In this document: piece by piece, positions 18,268 through 27,179 of the stretch | How positions within the stretch are numbered: the first letter of the stretch is position 1 | Layout: each line of letters starts with the position of its first letter | DNA from: Cyanidium caldarium | Lineage: Eukaryota; Rhodophyta; Bangiophyceae; Cyanidiales; Cyanidiaceae | Assembly: GCA_026184775.1 (NCBI GenBank) | Contig: JANCYW010000001.1 | Location: 620,001-684,000 of the forward strand | Length of the DNA: 64,000 nucleotides | Reading direction: 5' to 3' | Notes under the pieces: generated by a model | Databases searched by the model: none | Seen by the model: the letters and a program-made list of their open reading frames with translations, nothing else | What the model was told of the DNA's origin: nothing | Program-made: the position numbers and the translations under genes

Positions 18268-18600
18268 ATGCCGTCGAGTCGGGTGTTGAGGAGAGTGAGC
18301 GGAGGTTTGGTGTGGAGGAGCACCAGGTATGGTGGGAGGAGCTTGAGTGACATGGCAGAGGAGGTGACGCGAGGCACGAGCAAAGAGCAGGACGCCAAGC
18401 ATCGTCCACCCGCAGGTCGGACGCCGGAGGACCAGAGCACCTCCACAGAGGAACCCGAGGAGGAGGAGGAGGAGGAGGAACAGCAGGTGGAGATGTGGAA
18501 TCGGAGTGCTCCGGCGGGACCGGAATGGGGTGGTCCGCGCGAACACGAGCCGACACGGTACGGTGACTGGGCGCGGCGCGGTCGGGTGAGTGATTTCTGA
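18268..18600 (+). CDS. SDHAF4: succinate dehydrogenase assembly factor 4 (SDHAF4/Sdh8, DUF1674)
   Basis: 110 residues. SDHAF4 is a mitochondrial matrix chaperone that binds flavinated SDHA and helps it join SDHB in complex II. The diagnostic C-terminus is present: GGPREHEPTRYGDWARRGRVSDF, read as GP-x2-x-EPTRYGDW-x3-GR-x2-DF, ending exactly at the stop as in the family. The N-terminus MPSSRVLRRVSGGLVWRSTR looks like a mitochondrial presequence. The middle has a run of about ten Glu. The ATG at 18268 was chosen for the presequence; the frame is open further upstream only from a GTG. Its stop is 13 bp from the convergent CCT1 stop. Confidence 0.9.
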   Translation: MPSSRVLRRVSGGLVWRSTRYGGRSLSDMAEEVTRGTSKEQDAKHRPPAGRTPEDQSTSTEEPEEEEEEEEQQVEMWNRSAPAGPEWGGPREHEPTRYGDWARRGRVSDF

Positions 18601-18613
18601 GGGCGCGCGCAGT

Positions 18614-20335
18614 TTACGATTCCGGCTCTTCCGGCATGGTGGCCTCGGTGATTTTGATGGAGTCGTCGATGCGGAGGATGGTGATGGCGGCCTCGGTGGC
18701 GAGCTGGATGGATTTGATCTTGCTGACGGCGGGTTCCAGCACGCCGGCGGCGAAATTGTTGCGCAGTCGGCCGCGAGAGCCGCCGCTGATGCTGACGGTC
18801 GACAAGTCCAGCCCATAGTGCCGCAAATCCTCTCTGCGCACCGCAGCACCGCCACCGAGTCGCTCCAGCAGCGCCAACGCGCTGGCCTCGTCCACGCATT
18901 CCTGGCTGACGTAGTGCGCGGTGCGCAACGACGCCAGTAGCTCGGTGGCATCGAGCGCGGCGTTCACCGCCAACGTCTTCGGGATGACCAGCAGCGCCTC
19001 GGCGAATTCGGCCACCGCCAACTGCTCGCGGGAGCCGAGGGCGGTGGCAAAGTTCTCCACAAACACCGAAACGCCGGTTTCGACGGCGCCACCGCCCGAA
19101 ACCACCGCGTTGGACTCGAGGGTGCGCTTGACGATGCTCAGGGCGTCGTGCAGCGAGCGCTCCATCTCGTCCAGCATGTACTCGCTGGGGCCGCGCAACA
19201 ACACCGTTGCCGCCTTGACCGCTTTGCAACCGCGAATAAAGGTGTAGGCGGTGTCGGCGATGTGCTCCTCGGTCACTTCGGCCGCCTGTCCCAGCAGGCC
19301 CGCATCGAAACTCTCCTCGCCCGACAGGTCGGCGAACGACACCACCACCGTGGCGCCGGTGGCTTTGGCCACCCGCTTCAGATCCGCCTTGGGGACGCGC
19401 CGGATGGCCAGCGCGCCGGCGTCACTGATGTATTTCAGGGCCATGTCGTCGATGCCCTTGGTGGTGAGAATGACATTGGCGCCCGCTTTCAACACCATCT
19501 GCACGCGGTCACGAGTGATATCCAACTCGCGCTCCTGCATGCGATTCAGTTCGTTGGGGTTGTTCACCAGCATCTGTACGCCCATCTGCAGCTTGGCGCG
19601 CCGCAAGTCCACATCCATGCAGGCGATCTTGGCGTTCGACACGTGCTCCGGCATGGCTCGCGACGCCCGCGTGGCGTTGATACCGTACCCGCTGAGCAGC
19701 GCCGACTCGCGCATACTCTTGCCATGGCACTTGAGCACGTTGATGCTCTTGATGGGATACGTGTAGCCGCTGCCGAAGGCATTCTCGCGCTTGCTTTTGG
19801 TGGCCAGCACCGCATCCACCGCCATGTTGCTGAAGGCGTCGGCCATCTCGCCGCCGAGCACTTTGCTGCTCAGCGCGGTGCGGGCGGCATTTCGCAAGCA
19901 GTCGCGCCCCAGCCGCTCCACCGGCACCGACAGATCGTCGCGAATATACTTGCAAGCCTCTTTCATGGCCATCTTGTAGCCGGCGATGATGGAGGTCGGG
20001 TGCACGCCGGTCTTGACCAGATCGTTACCGCGCCGCAATAGTTCCGCCGCCAGCAACACCACCGTGGTGGTGCCGTCGCCCACCTCCTCGTCTTGTTGGC
20101 GTGCCAGATCCACCAGCACTTTGGCCGCCGGATGGGTCACTTCCAACAGATTCAGGATGGTGGCACCGTCGTTGGTGACGGTAACGTCACCGATCTCGGT
20201 GACCAGCATCTTGTCCAGTCCCACCGGTCCGAGGGATGAGCGGACGACGTTGGCGAGCGCGAGGCAGGCAGTGACATTTTGGGCGCGGACGTCGGAGCCC
20301 GAAGTGCGTGTGCCATCAATTGAGAGGGAGGTCAT
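18614..20335 (-). CDS. CCT1: T-complex protein 1 subunit alpha (CCT1)
   Basis: 573 residues. One of eight subunits of the cytosolic group II chaperonin TRiC/CCT that folds actin, tubulin and WD40 proteins. The equatorial ATP site is intact: SLGPVGLDKMLV (about 34-45), TNDGATIL (about 54-61), GDGTTTVV (about 87-94), and the C-terminal NAVVSGGGAVE (about 400-410). SGSDVRAQNVTACLALANVV near the start, and HPTSIIAGYKMAMKEACKYI, are alpha-subunit wording rather than other CCT paralogues. The C-terminus is short and acidic (PEEPES). The ATG at 20335 directly precedes the conserved start. Confidence 0.94.
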   Translation of the reverse strand: MTSLSIDGTRTSGSDVRAQNVTACLALANVVRSSLGPVGLDKMLVTEIGDVTVTNDGATILNLLEVTHPAAKVLVDLARQQDEEVGDGTTTVVLLAAELLRRGNDLVKTGVHPTSIIAGYKMAMKEACKYIRDDLSVPVERLGRDCLRNAARTALSSKVLGGEMADAFSNMAVDAVLATKSKRENAFGSGYTYPIKSINVLKCHGKSMRESALLSGYGINATRASRAMPEHVSNAKIACMDVDLRRAKLQMGVQMLVNNPNELNRMQERELDITRDRVQMVLKAGANVILTTKGIDDMALKYISDAGALAIRRVPKADLKRVAKATGATVVVSFADLSGEESFDAGLLGQAAEVTEEHIADTAYTFIRGCKAVKAATVLLRGPSEYMLDEMERSLHDALSIVKRTLESNAVVSGGGAVETGVSVFVENFATALGSREQLAVAEFAEALLVIPKTLAVNAALDATELLASLRTAHYVSQECVDEASALALLERLGGGAAVRREDLRHYGLDLSTVSISGGSRGRLRNNFAAGVLEPAVSKIKSIQLATEAAITILRIDDSIKITEATMPEEPES

Positions 20336-20481
20336 GATGGGAAGGAGGGTAAGGTACGTTGGAGAGGAGGAGGGCAGCAGAGACGTCGAACGATCCTGAA
20401 AGGGCTCGCGAGACGGCGGACGGAGAACCGCGGTGACAGACGGGAACGGAAATGTCGAGTTCGCTCGGTATGTGTTGCAGG

Positions 20482-22170
20482 CTAGGCGAATGAGGGTATC
20501 ACTACTGGGAACGTGAGGTTATCGCCATCATGCGATGATGGTGCCCCTGGTTTGGATGCTTCGCACGAATTGGGGTTGCGGAAGAGAACGCGATGCAGCA
20601 CGTCCATAAGCGTGTCCGCGGCGTTGGCGTCGTCGTCGCGAGAGCGCCAGGCCACAAAGCCATCCGGGCGGACTAGCGACGCGCCATGCTCCGTGATGCC
20701 GAGGCGGGCAAGGGCTGCGGCGTCTCGGTCGACCAAGTCGACGCCGATACGATAGCACTCCATCGTTACGCCCAACGCAGACGAAGCTGCCGATGCCGCC
20801 TCGGTCCATGCATCGCCCTTGGGCCCAGCGAATAGCACGAATTCATCTCCTGCAAGATCCAGTGTCGATACTCGAACACCATCCCACTCCAACCACACAT
20901 GCGGCAGGCGAAAGCCCGGCCTACCGGTGGGGTGGAGTGGATCCTCTGTCGGTTGCCCATCATCAGATGTGTCGGCAAGGATAGCCGCCGAGCGATACCG
21001 ATAGCCAAAAGCAACCTGAACGTCGTCCGCTGCCATATCTGTTCCATAAAGGCCGCCCCGGTCTGGGCGCAAGTATTCTTTGTAGTTTGCGACTTGGCGA
21101 GCTGTCGTCACTTCGGCAACAGGATGTCGCTCCGCTTCATACGTTTCCAACAGCCGCGGGCCCGCTTTGTGCTGCAGTACCATCGCCAGTTTCCATGCGA
21201 GGTCTGCAGCGTCTTGCATGGCCGCCTGACTGTCGAGGCCACCCGTCGGCGGCATTTCATGCGCTGAGTCGCCTGCCAGAAATATGCGCCCAACTTGCAT
21301 GCGATCAGCCACCCGCGCTGACATCACCCACGACCGGGCGTCGAGCACTTTCAGCGGCAGGTCTGGAATACCCATGGCCGCGCGCACCATCTCGACACAG
21401 CGCTCATTGGTGTAATCCTCCACGCTTTCATGCGATGCATCGTATTCCACTCCAATTTTCCCGACGTTCGGGTCGTCCGTGCTAAGGAGGGCGCCCGAGA
21501 ACATTGGGTTCTGCAAATAATACGCAACGAACCCTGGTCGCCCCAAAATATGCTGCAAGTTCGCCTCGAAGAATATGAGCATAAGATGTGACAGCGTGCC
21601 TAACCCGTGCAAACCGATCTCGAGCGATTCCCGAACGCCGCTGCGGCCACCGTCCGCGGCGATAAGGTAGTCTGCGTACACTCGGTTCTTGGCGCCGCTG
21701 TTCAAGTCGTGCAACGTGGCGTACACACCATCTGCATCTTGGGTGAAATCCGTCGCGACTGTCGAGAAACGCACATCCGCGCCGAGGCGTCGAGCTTGGC
21801 GGAGGAGGACGAGCTCGATGCAGTCCTGCCCGGCGTTGGACATAGGCGCCGGCGAGTATGTACCCTTGGCGCCCCTGTGACGATGCACATTGGCAGCAAT
21901 TACGCGCCCGGTGACGCTTTCAGCAATTGTGACGTGGTAATCATCAAAGCTACGTGGGCTCGACGCCCGCAAGTCGTCCTCGAAACCAGGCACCACACGA
22001 AGCAGCTCCAACGTGCGCGAATGCACTCCGCGCACGAGCGGCCACCGCGCCGTGGACGGATGACGCTCGACGACCAGAGTTGAGACGCCGCGCCATGCAA
22101 GGAGCATGGCCGCGGTGAGGCCAGTCAAACCTCCTCCCACTACTAGCACGGGAACGCGTATGGTCTGCAT
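20482..22170 (-). CDS. FAD-dependent aromatic (polyketide-type) hydroxylase, copy 1
   Basis: 562 residues. Class A flavoprotein monooxygenase related to aklavinone/tetracycline hydroxylases and phenol hydroxylases. Such enzymes use NAD(P)H and O2 to hydroxylate phenolic rings. Dinucleotide fold VVGGGLTGLTAAMLLA (about 9-24), ERHPSTARWPLVRG with the RG loop, DG motif AADGGRSGVRESL (about 170-182), GD motif FLAGDSAHEMPPTGG (about 296-310), then DAADLAWKLAMVL and YEAERHPVA. The last ~150 residues form the thioredoxin-like domain found in the bacterial hydroxylases (FVLFAGPKGDAW). No targeting leader. It is the farthest-downstream of three tandem same-strand paralogues. By eye its DNA is less GC-rich than neighbours. 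A bacterial origin is likely but not shown. Confidence 0.85.
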   Translation of the reverse strand: MQTIRVPVLVVGGGLTGLTAAMLLAWRGVSTLVVERHPSTARWPLVRGVHSRTLELLRVVPGFEDDLRASSPRSFDDYHVTIAESVTGRVIAANVHRHRGAKGTYSPAPMSNAGQDCIELVLLRQARRLGADVRFSTVATDFTQDADGVYATLHDLNSGAKNRVYADYLIAADGGRSGVRESLEIGLHGLGTLSHLMLIFFEANLQHILGRPGFVAYYLQNPMFSGALLSTDDPNVGKIGVEYDASHESVEDYTNERCVEMVRAAMGIPDLPLKVLDARSWVMSARVADRMQVGRIFLAGDSAHEMPPTGGLDSQAAMQDAADLAWKLAMVLQHKAGPRLLETYEAERHPVAEVTTARQVANYKEYLRPDRGGLYGTDMAADDVQVAFGYRYRSAAILADTSDDGQPTEDPLHPTGRPGFRLPHVWLEWDGVRVSTLDLAGDEFVLFAGPKGDAWTEAASAASSALGVTMECYRIGVDLVDRDAAALARLGITEHGASLVRPDGFVAWRSRDDDANAADTLMDVLHRVLFRNPNSCEASKPGAPSSHDGDNLTFPVVIPSFA

Positions 22171-22434
22171 CGTATAGGTGTCCCGTTCGACTCGGTGGGG
22201 TCAACACGGGAGATCCTGCAAGTCGCTCGAGGGAAAGCGGTTTCAGCCTGCATCGCCGCTGTGACATCTCGGCACCGGCGCCGTGACGAAACGGATACGG
22301 CACTGCGCAGGGGGCATGCGACCACCTCGAGCGCCTCTGCAAGATGAGCGTACCGTGCTTTACTCTCAAACGGTTCACAGAGCCCGACTGCATACTGTGT
22401 CAAAGCATAACGTTCACACCGTCAGCGCCCGGAG
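22171..22434. other. spacer between hydroxylase copies 1 and 2
   Basis: 264 bp between the stop of copy 2 and the start of copy 1. It must hold copy 1's 5' control region. No tRNA, gene or repeat was recognised; small frames here are unsupported. Confidence 0.5.
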
Positions 22435-24123
22435 TCATGCAAACGACGGCACCCCTACCGGAAACATCGGGTAGTCGTCGTCGTGCGATGAAGGTGCCCG
22501 TGGTCGCGATGCCTCGCACGACCGAGGATTGCGGAATAGAAGGCGTTGCAGCGCATCCGACAAGACATCAACGGCATTCGCGTCGCCATCGCGACAGCGC
22601 CAGGCCACAAACCCGTCGGGACGCACCAATGACGCACCAGACTCGGTGATGCCGAGGCGTGTCAAGGCGTCCGAGTTGGCTTCGACCAGATCGACGCCGA
22701 TGCGGAAACATTCCACAGTGATACCCAACGCGCTTGACGTCTGGTGTGCTGCCTCCGCCCACGCCCCGCCCTCGCGACCAGCAAACAGTACAAACTCGTG
22801 TCCCACCAGATCCAGGGTGGAGATGCGCACACCATCCCGCTCCAGCCACACATGGGGCACCCGGAAACCGGGACGGCCGGTCGGGTGGAACGGATCCTCC
22901 GTCGGTTGCCCATCATCCGGTCCATCCGAAATGATAGCGGCGGAGCGATATCGATAGCCTCCTGCAGTTTCGTAAATGTCTCCCGTCGCGCCGGGCGCGT
23001 TCAACTCGCTCCAGTCCGGGCGCACGCGCTCGACATAGTTGGCCACTTGGCGCGCCACGGTTATCTCCGCAACCGGGTGTCGCTCCATCTCGTACGTGTC
23101 CAGCAACTGCGGGCCCGCCTTGTGCTGCAGTACCAGCGCCAGTTTCCATGCCAGGTCCGCGGCGTCCTGCATGGACGTCTGACTGTCGAGGCCACCCGTC
23201 GGCGGCATCGTGTGCGCGGCATCACCCGCCAGAAACACACGCCCCACTGCCATGCGGTCGGCGACGAACGCCGACATTTCCCACGGCCGAACGTCCAGTA
23301 CTCTCATGGTCAGGTCCGGCACACCCAGTGCCGCTCGTACCATGCCAATGCACCGTTCATCGGTATAGTCATCCACGCTCTCCCGCTGAGGGTCATATTC
23401 CACTACTACCTCCCCGATATTGGGATGGTCAGTGGGGACGAATGCACCGGCAAAGTTGGGGTTCTGCAGGTTGTAAACAACGAAGCCCGGCCTCTTGACC
23501 ACGTCTCTCAAGTTGGCCTCGAAGAAGATGAGGATGCTGTGCGAGATGGTGCCCAAGCCGTGCATGTCAACGTCCAGTGATTTGCGGACGCCGCTGCGGC
23601 CACCGTCCGCCGCAATGAGGTAGTCGGCGTGCACTTTGGTCTTGATGCCACTGTTCAGATCGCGCAGTGTCGCATACACGCCATCGGCATCTTGAATGAG
23701 CTCCGTCATAACCGTCGAGAACCGCACATCCGCACTGAGAAGCCGTGCATGCCGCAACAAAACAGCCTCGAGGTGCTGCTGCCCGATGCCGCACATAGCA
23801 GCCCGCGGACACACCGTTGTGGAAAGTTCGCGCCGCGGTTGAATGACGCTCAACTCCCGTCCCGTAACGCTCTCCGCGACCACGACAGCAAAATCAACAA
23901 AGCTCTGCGGACTTGCCGCTTGCAAGTCGTCTTCAAGGCCTGGTATGACCTGTAGCAGTTCCATCGTGCGTGGATTCACGCCTCGCGCCAGCGGCCATCG
24001 CGCTGTTGACGCGTGGCGCTCCACCACCAAAACTCGCACTCCGCGCCACGCCAGGAGCATGGCCGAGCTCAACCCGGTCAGACCTCCGCCTACCACCAAC
24101 ACAGGAACGCGGATGTGCTGCAT
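22435..24123 (-). CDS. FAD-dependent aromatic (polyketide-type) hydroxylase, copy 2
   Basis: 562 residues, exactly the length of copy 1 and roughly two-thirds identical by eye. Same motifs: VVGGGLTGLSSAMLLAWRG at the start, AADGGRSGVRKSL, FLAGDAAHTMPPTGGLDSQ, QDAADLAWKLALVLQHKAGPQLLDTYEMERHPVAE. The GD motif GDAAH is the canonical form, where copy 1 has GDSAH. Copies 1 and 2 share a C-terminal tail RNP-SCEAS...APSSHD ending PSFA that is absent from copy 3, so they are probably the most recent duplicates. The substrate is unknown; it is likely a phenolic or polycyclic aromatic compound, from the family. Confidence 0.86.
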   Translation of the reverse strand: MQHIRVPVLVVGGGLTGLSSAMLLAWRGVRVLVVERHASTARWPLARGVNPRTMELLQVIPGLEDDLQAASPQSFVDFAVVVAESVTGRELSVIQPRRELSTTVCPRAAMCGIGQQHLEAVLLRHARLLSADVRFSTVMTELIQDADGVYATLRDLNSGIKTKVHADYLIAADGGRSGVRKSLDVDMHGLGTISHSILIFFEANLRDVVKRPGFVVYNLQNPNFAGAFVPTDHPNIGEVVVEYDPQRESVDDYTDERCIGMVRAALGVPDLTMRVLDVRPWEMSAFVADRMAVGRVFLAGDAAHTMPPTGGLDSQTSMQDAADLAWKLALVLQHKAGPQLLDTYEMERHPVAEITVARQVANYVERVRPDWSELNAPGATGDIYETAGGYRYRSAAIISDGPDDGQPTEDPFHPTGRPGFRVPHVWLERDGVRISTLDLVGHEFVLFAGREGGAWAEAAHQTSSALGITVECFRIGVDLVEANSDALTRLGITESGASLVRPDGFVAWRCRDGDANAVDVLSDALQRLLFRNPRSCEASRPRAPSSHDDDYPMFPVGVPSFA

Positions 24124-24282
24124 GAGGAAGGGTGGTGTTCAGGAAGCAGAAGGTGCGGCGAATGGTAGAGTCCTTGCGCGTGCATTCGAAGTTTCAGCCG
24201 AAACGAGTCGCTGCGACCATTGCGACTGGATTGTGGTTGACCGCGAAAAGGAGCTCACACATTCCCACTTGTCGGCAACTGT

Positions 24283-25878
24283 TTAGCGACCCAGTATTTG
24301 CGTCAACGCCTTCCGCAACACCTCGCAGGCATTTCCATCACCTTCACGGCAGCGCCACGCCACAAATCGGTCCGGACGCACCAGTGATGCACCGCCCTCA
24401 CTGATACCGAGACGCGCCAGAGCCGTCGAGTTCTGGTCCACCAATTCGACGCCAATGCGATAACACTCCACCGCAATACCCAATTTTTCAGTCGCTGCAG
24501 TTGCCGCCGCCACCCAGACAGCGCCCTCGCGACCAGCAAACAGTACAAACTCCCGCCCCACCAGGTCCAGTGTAGACACGCGGCTGCCATCCCGCTCCAA
24601 CCACACGTGCGGCAAACGAAAGCCTGGCTGCCCACTCGGCTCGAACGGATTCTCCGCCGGTGACCCGTCATCCGGCCCGTCGGGAATGATAGCGCTTGAG
24701 CGATACCGATAGCCGCCGGCGACTGCCATGTAATCGACGACATCGCCCGGGACGCTCAACTCCTGCCGGTCGGGACGCACGCGCTCCACATAGTTGGCCA
24801 CCTGACGGGCCACGGTCATCTCCGCTACGGGATGCCGCTCTGCCTCGTACGTATCCAGCAATCGCGGACTCGCCTTGCCTTGCAGGACCATCGCCAGCTT
24901 CCAGGCCAGATTCGCGGCATCCTGCATGGCGGTCTGCCCGCCCAGACCACCCGTCGGCGGCATCGTGTGCGCGGCATCCCCCGCCAGAAACACTCGCCCA
25001 CTCTGCAAGCGGTTCGCTACCCGCGCCGACATCTCCCACGCTTTCACGTCCAGCACCTTCAGCTCCAATTCGGGCACGCCCATCGCCGCCCGCACCATCT
25101 CGACACAACGCCCCTCCGTGTAGTCCGCGACGCTCTCCTTCTGCGGGTCGTACTCCACACTGACCGCCCCGACGTTGGGGTCGTCTGAGGTCATAAAGCC
25201 ACCGGCAAACTTGGGGTTTTGCAGATAGCATAGCACAAACCCCGAGTGCTTCACGATTCCCTGCAAGTTGGCCTCGAAGAAGACCATCATGTTGTTCGAC
25301 AGAGTGCCCGGGCCGTGCACGCCGATGCCCAGCGAATTGCGGATACCGCTACGGTTGCCGTCGGCAGCGATCAGGAAGTCGGCGTGCACTTGCATCTTCG
25401 CACCGCTCTGCATATCGCGCACTGTGGCATTGACGCCGTCCGCATCCTGAGAAAAGCGCTCCATCACGGTTGAGAAACGCACGTCCGCGCCCAGATGGCG
25501 GGCGTGCTGCAGCAAAACCTGTTCGATGCGGTCTTGCCCAGCGCCAGACATAGGTGCTGGCGATATCGCGCTCGTATCCATTCCCCGAGGCGGCAGAATG
25601 ACTTTCAACTCGTGCCCGGTGACACTTTCAGCGATAACAATCTTGAAATCCATAAAGCTCGGAGGGCTTACCGCCCGCAAATCGTCTTCGAATCCGGGCA
25701 CCACCCGCAGCACCTCCAACGTGCACGGATTGACCCCACGTGCTTGCGGCCATCGCGCTGTTGACGCGTGGCGCTCCACCACCAGGCTCTGCACTCCGCG
25801 CCACGCCAGGAGCATGGCCGAGCTCAACCCGGCCAGACCTCCGCCTACCACCAACACGGGAGTGCGAATCGTCTGCAT
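24283..25878 (-). CDS. FAD-dependent aromatic (polyketide-type) hydroxylase, copy 3
   Basis: 531 residues from the ATG at 25878, which gives the same MQTIR start as copy 1; a further 60 bp upstream is open but not conserved. Motifs: VVGGGLAGLSSAMLLA, AADGNRSGIRNSL, FLAGDAAHTMPPTGGLGGQTAMQDAANLAWKLA (read in two parts), YEAERHPVAEMTVARQ. Its GLGGQ after the GD motif is closer to the bacterial hydroxylase form than the GLDSQ of copies 1 and 2. It stops at VLRKALTQILGR, about 30 residues short of the others, a clean end rather than visible decay. First gene of the array in the transcription direction; 159 bp separate it from copy 2. Confidence 0.85.
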   Translation of the reverse strand: MQTIRTPVLVVGGGLAGLSSAMLLAWRGVQSLVVERHASTARWPQARGVNPCTLEVLRVVPGFEDDLRAVSPPSFMDFKIVIAESVTGHELKVILPPRGMDTSAISPAPMSGAGQDRIEQVLLQHARHLGADVRFSTVMERFSQDADGVNATVRDMQSGAKMQVHADFLIAADGNRSGIRNSLGIGVHGPGTLSNNMMVFFEANLQGIVKHSGFVLCYLQNPKFAGGFMTSDDPNVGAVSVEYDPQKESVADYTEGRCVEMVRAAMGVPELELKVLDVKAWEMSARVANRLQSGRVFLAGDAAHTMPPTGGLGGQTAMQDAANLAWKLAMVLQGKASPRLLDTYEAERHPVAEMTVARQVANYVERVRPDRQELSVPGDVVDYMAVAGGYRYRSSAIIPDGPDDGSPAENPFEPSGQPGFRLPHVWLERDGSRVSTLDLVGREFVLFAGREGAVWVAAATAATEKLGIAVECYRIGVELVDQNSTALARLGISEGGASLVRPDRFVAWRCREGDGNACEVLRKALTQILGR

Positions 25879-26026
25879 GATGAGGATATGATCGGCAACA
25901 AGGCCATGCATTGGCAGAGCCCAACCTCGAATTCGCAACGTGAGTTTCAGCAGAGATTTCGCCCGCGCTCGTGAGACGCCTGGCGTCGCCCGTGCTTCGG
26001 CTTTGGCATCAACTTTACCTTCCTAT

Positions 26027-26884
26027 TCACATCCTGTCCATCACCCCCAGCACCGAGTGGATGGTAGCCGCCCTGCCCTGGCCCATCTCCAACAGGAACC
26101 GTTCTGCCAGCCCCTCCAGCGTATCCCGCATGTCTTGCATGTGCGTGATACCCAACTCCAGCCCTGGCCGCGTCCTAGCATATCGCACCATGTCTCGCTG
26201 CAGCAGCTCCCGCAGCGGTCTCCCGACAGTGATATTGCCGTGGTGCTCCGCGTGTACTTGGTTGCCGTGCAGGCGCACTGACCACTCCGTCACCATACGC
26301 GTCTCCTCCTTCGCCTGACACCCCTCCCCCATTCCCATTCTGACCACCGTCATGACCGCAGCGCGCGTCGCCGTCGTGCCTACTAATAACACTGTACAGT
26401 TGTGGTCCAGTGCCATGCGGGTCAGTTGCAGCCGTACCTGTTCTCGCCACCATTGCCGCCGCTCACTCCCGTCCATACTATGTAGAAGTTCTGGAGGCGG
26501 CTCTTGTCGCACACTGGCAAACGGCAGATTGTGTCCCTCTGCTAGATCACGCAACCGCTCGACAGTCTGCGCGCCTCCCTTTGACGGCACTTCCACGTGC
26601 AGCACCAGCGTCCAAAAGTGCCACTGATGCGACTCGCTACTCCGTCCTCTCCACTCCCTCTCCCAAAATCGCAGCACCAGGTCTAGCAGCGCCATGGAAG
26701 CCGGCCCGCCGGACACCGCTACCGCCACACGCGCCCCGTGTTGCAGCATCCCCTCCCGAAGCACCGCCCGCCGAAAAGTGTCCCGCACGTGAGCATCAAA
26801 GCATGGCGGACATCGCGCGCCGGCTACCGAGTAGAACTGGGCCTCTCCGCTGCCACACTTGAAACAAGCGTGCCGCGGGGTCAT
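26027..26884 (-). CDS. CTU2: cytoplasmic tRNA 2-thiolation protein 2 (NCS2/CTU2)
   Basis: 285 residues from the ATG at 26884. With NCS6/CTU1 it thiolates wobble U34 of Lys, Glu and Gln tRNAs, using sulfur passed by URM1. The start CFKCGSG...RCPPCFDAHVRDTFRRAV (about 6-36) matches the zinc-like Cys pairs and following helix of the family. GARVAVAVSGGPASMALLDLVLRFWE (about 49-74) is the PP-loop-like segment, SGGPAS, as in NCS2 rather than the SGGKDS of the catalytic NCS6. VLLVGTTATRAAVMTVVRMGMGEG (about 163-186) matches the GTTA-R-A region of the family. It is short against fungal NCS2 (about 400+), missing most of the C-terminal part. Confidence 0.8.
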   Translation of the reverse strand: MTPRHACFKCGSGEAQFYSVAGARCPPCFDAHVRDTFRRAVLREGMLQHGARVAVAVSGGPASMALLDLVLRFWEREWRGRSSESHQWHFWTLVLHVEVPSKGGAQTVERLRDLAEGHNLPFASVRQEPPPELLHSMDGSERRQWWREQVRLQLTRMALDHNCTVLLVGTTATRAAVMTVVRMGMGEGCQAKEETRMVTEWSVRLHGNQVHAEHHGNITVGRPLRELLQRDMVRYARTRPGLELGITHMQDMRDTLEGLAERFLLEMGQGRAATIHSVLGVMDRM

Positions 26885-27179
26885 GTGTCTGAGAACCGAC
26901 AAGCCCAAGACGAACGAGACGAAAAGCGAACATAATCCGCCGACCGAGGCACTAGTACCTTGTTATCAAAGTATGTGACCGAGCCTGAAAAGGACATAAC
27001 CGGTTCCATCGCATGACCTTACCGCGTCCTCCACACCCATCTTCGCGTCCCCTGTTCCGGATTCTCCGATTCGCGCGTTCCGCAGGCGAATTCGACACGT
27101 CGCCGGCGCGGGGCGAGGGCACGGCGCTGTCCAACGGGGACAAGCAGTGCGTAGGGCACTCGCGTTCGAATGCGCGGTT

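Noticed and set aside
17277-18350. 357-codon plus-strand frame opposite SUCLA2
   Set aside because: SUCLA2 similarity is continuous on the other strand; this frame is a shadow that runs into the SDHAF4 region in the wrong phase.
17739-19229. 496-codon minus-strand frame spanning SUCLA2 and CCT1
   Set aside because: It crosses two recognised genes out of frame and shows only scrambled residues.
22178-22215. T-loop-like word CCCGTTCGACTCGG between hydroxylase copies
   Set aside because: Only three stem pairs form, and no acceptor, D or anticodon arm can be built around it in normal or permuted order.
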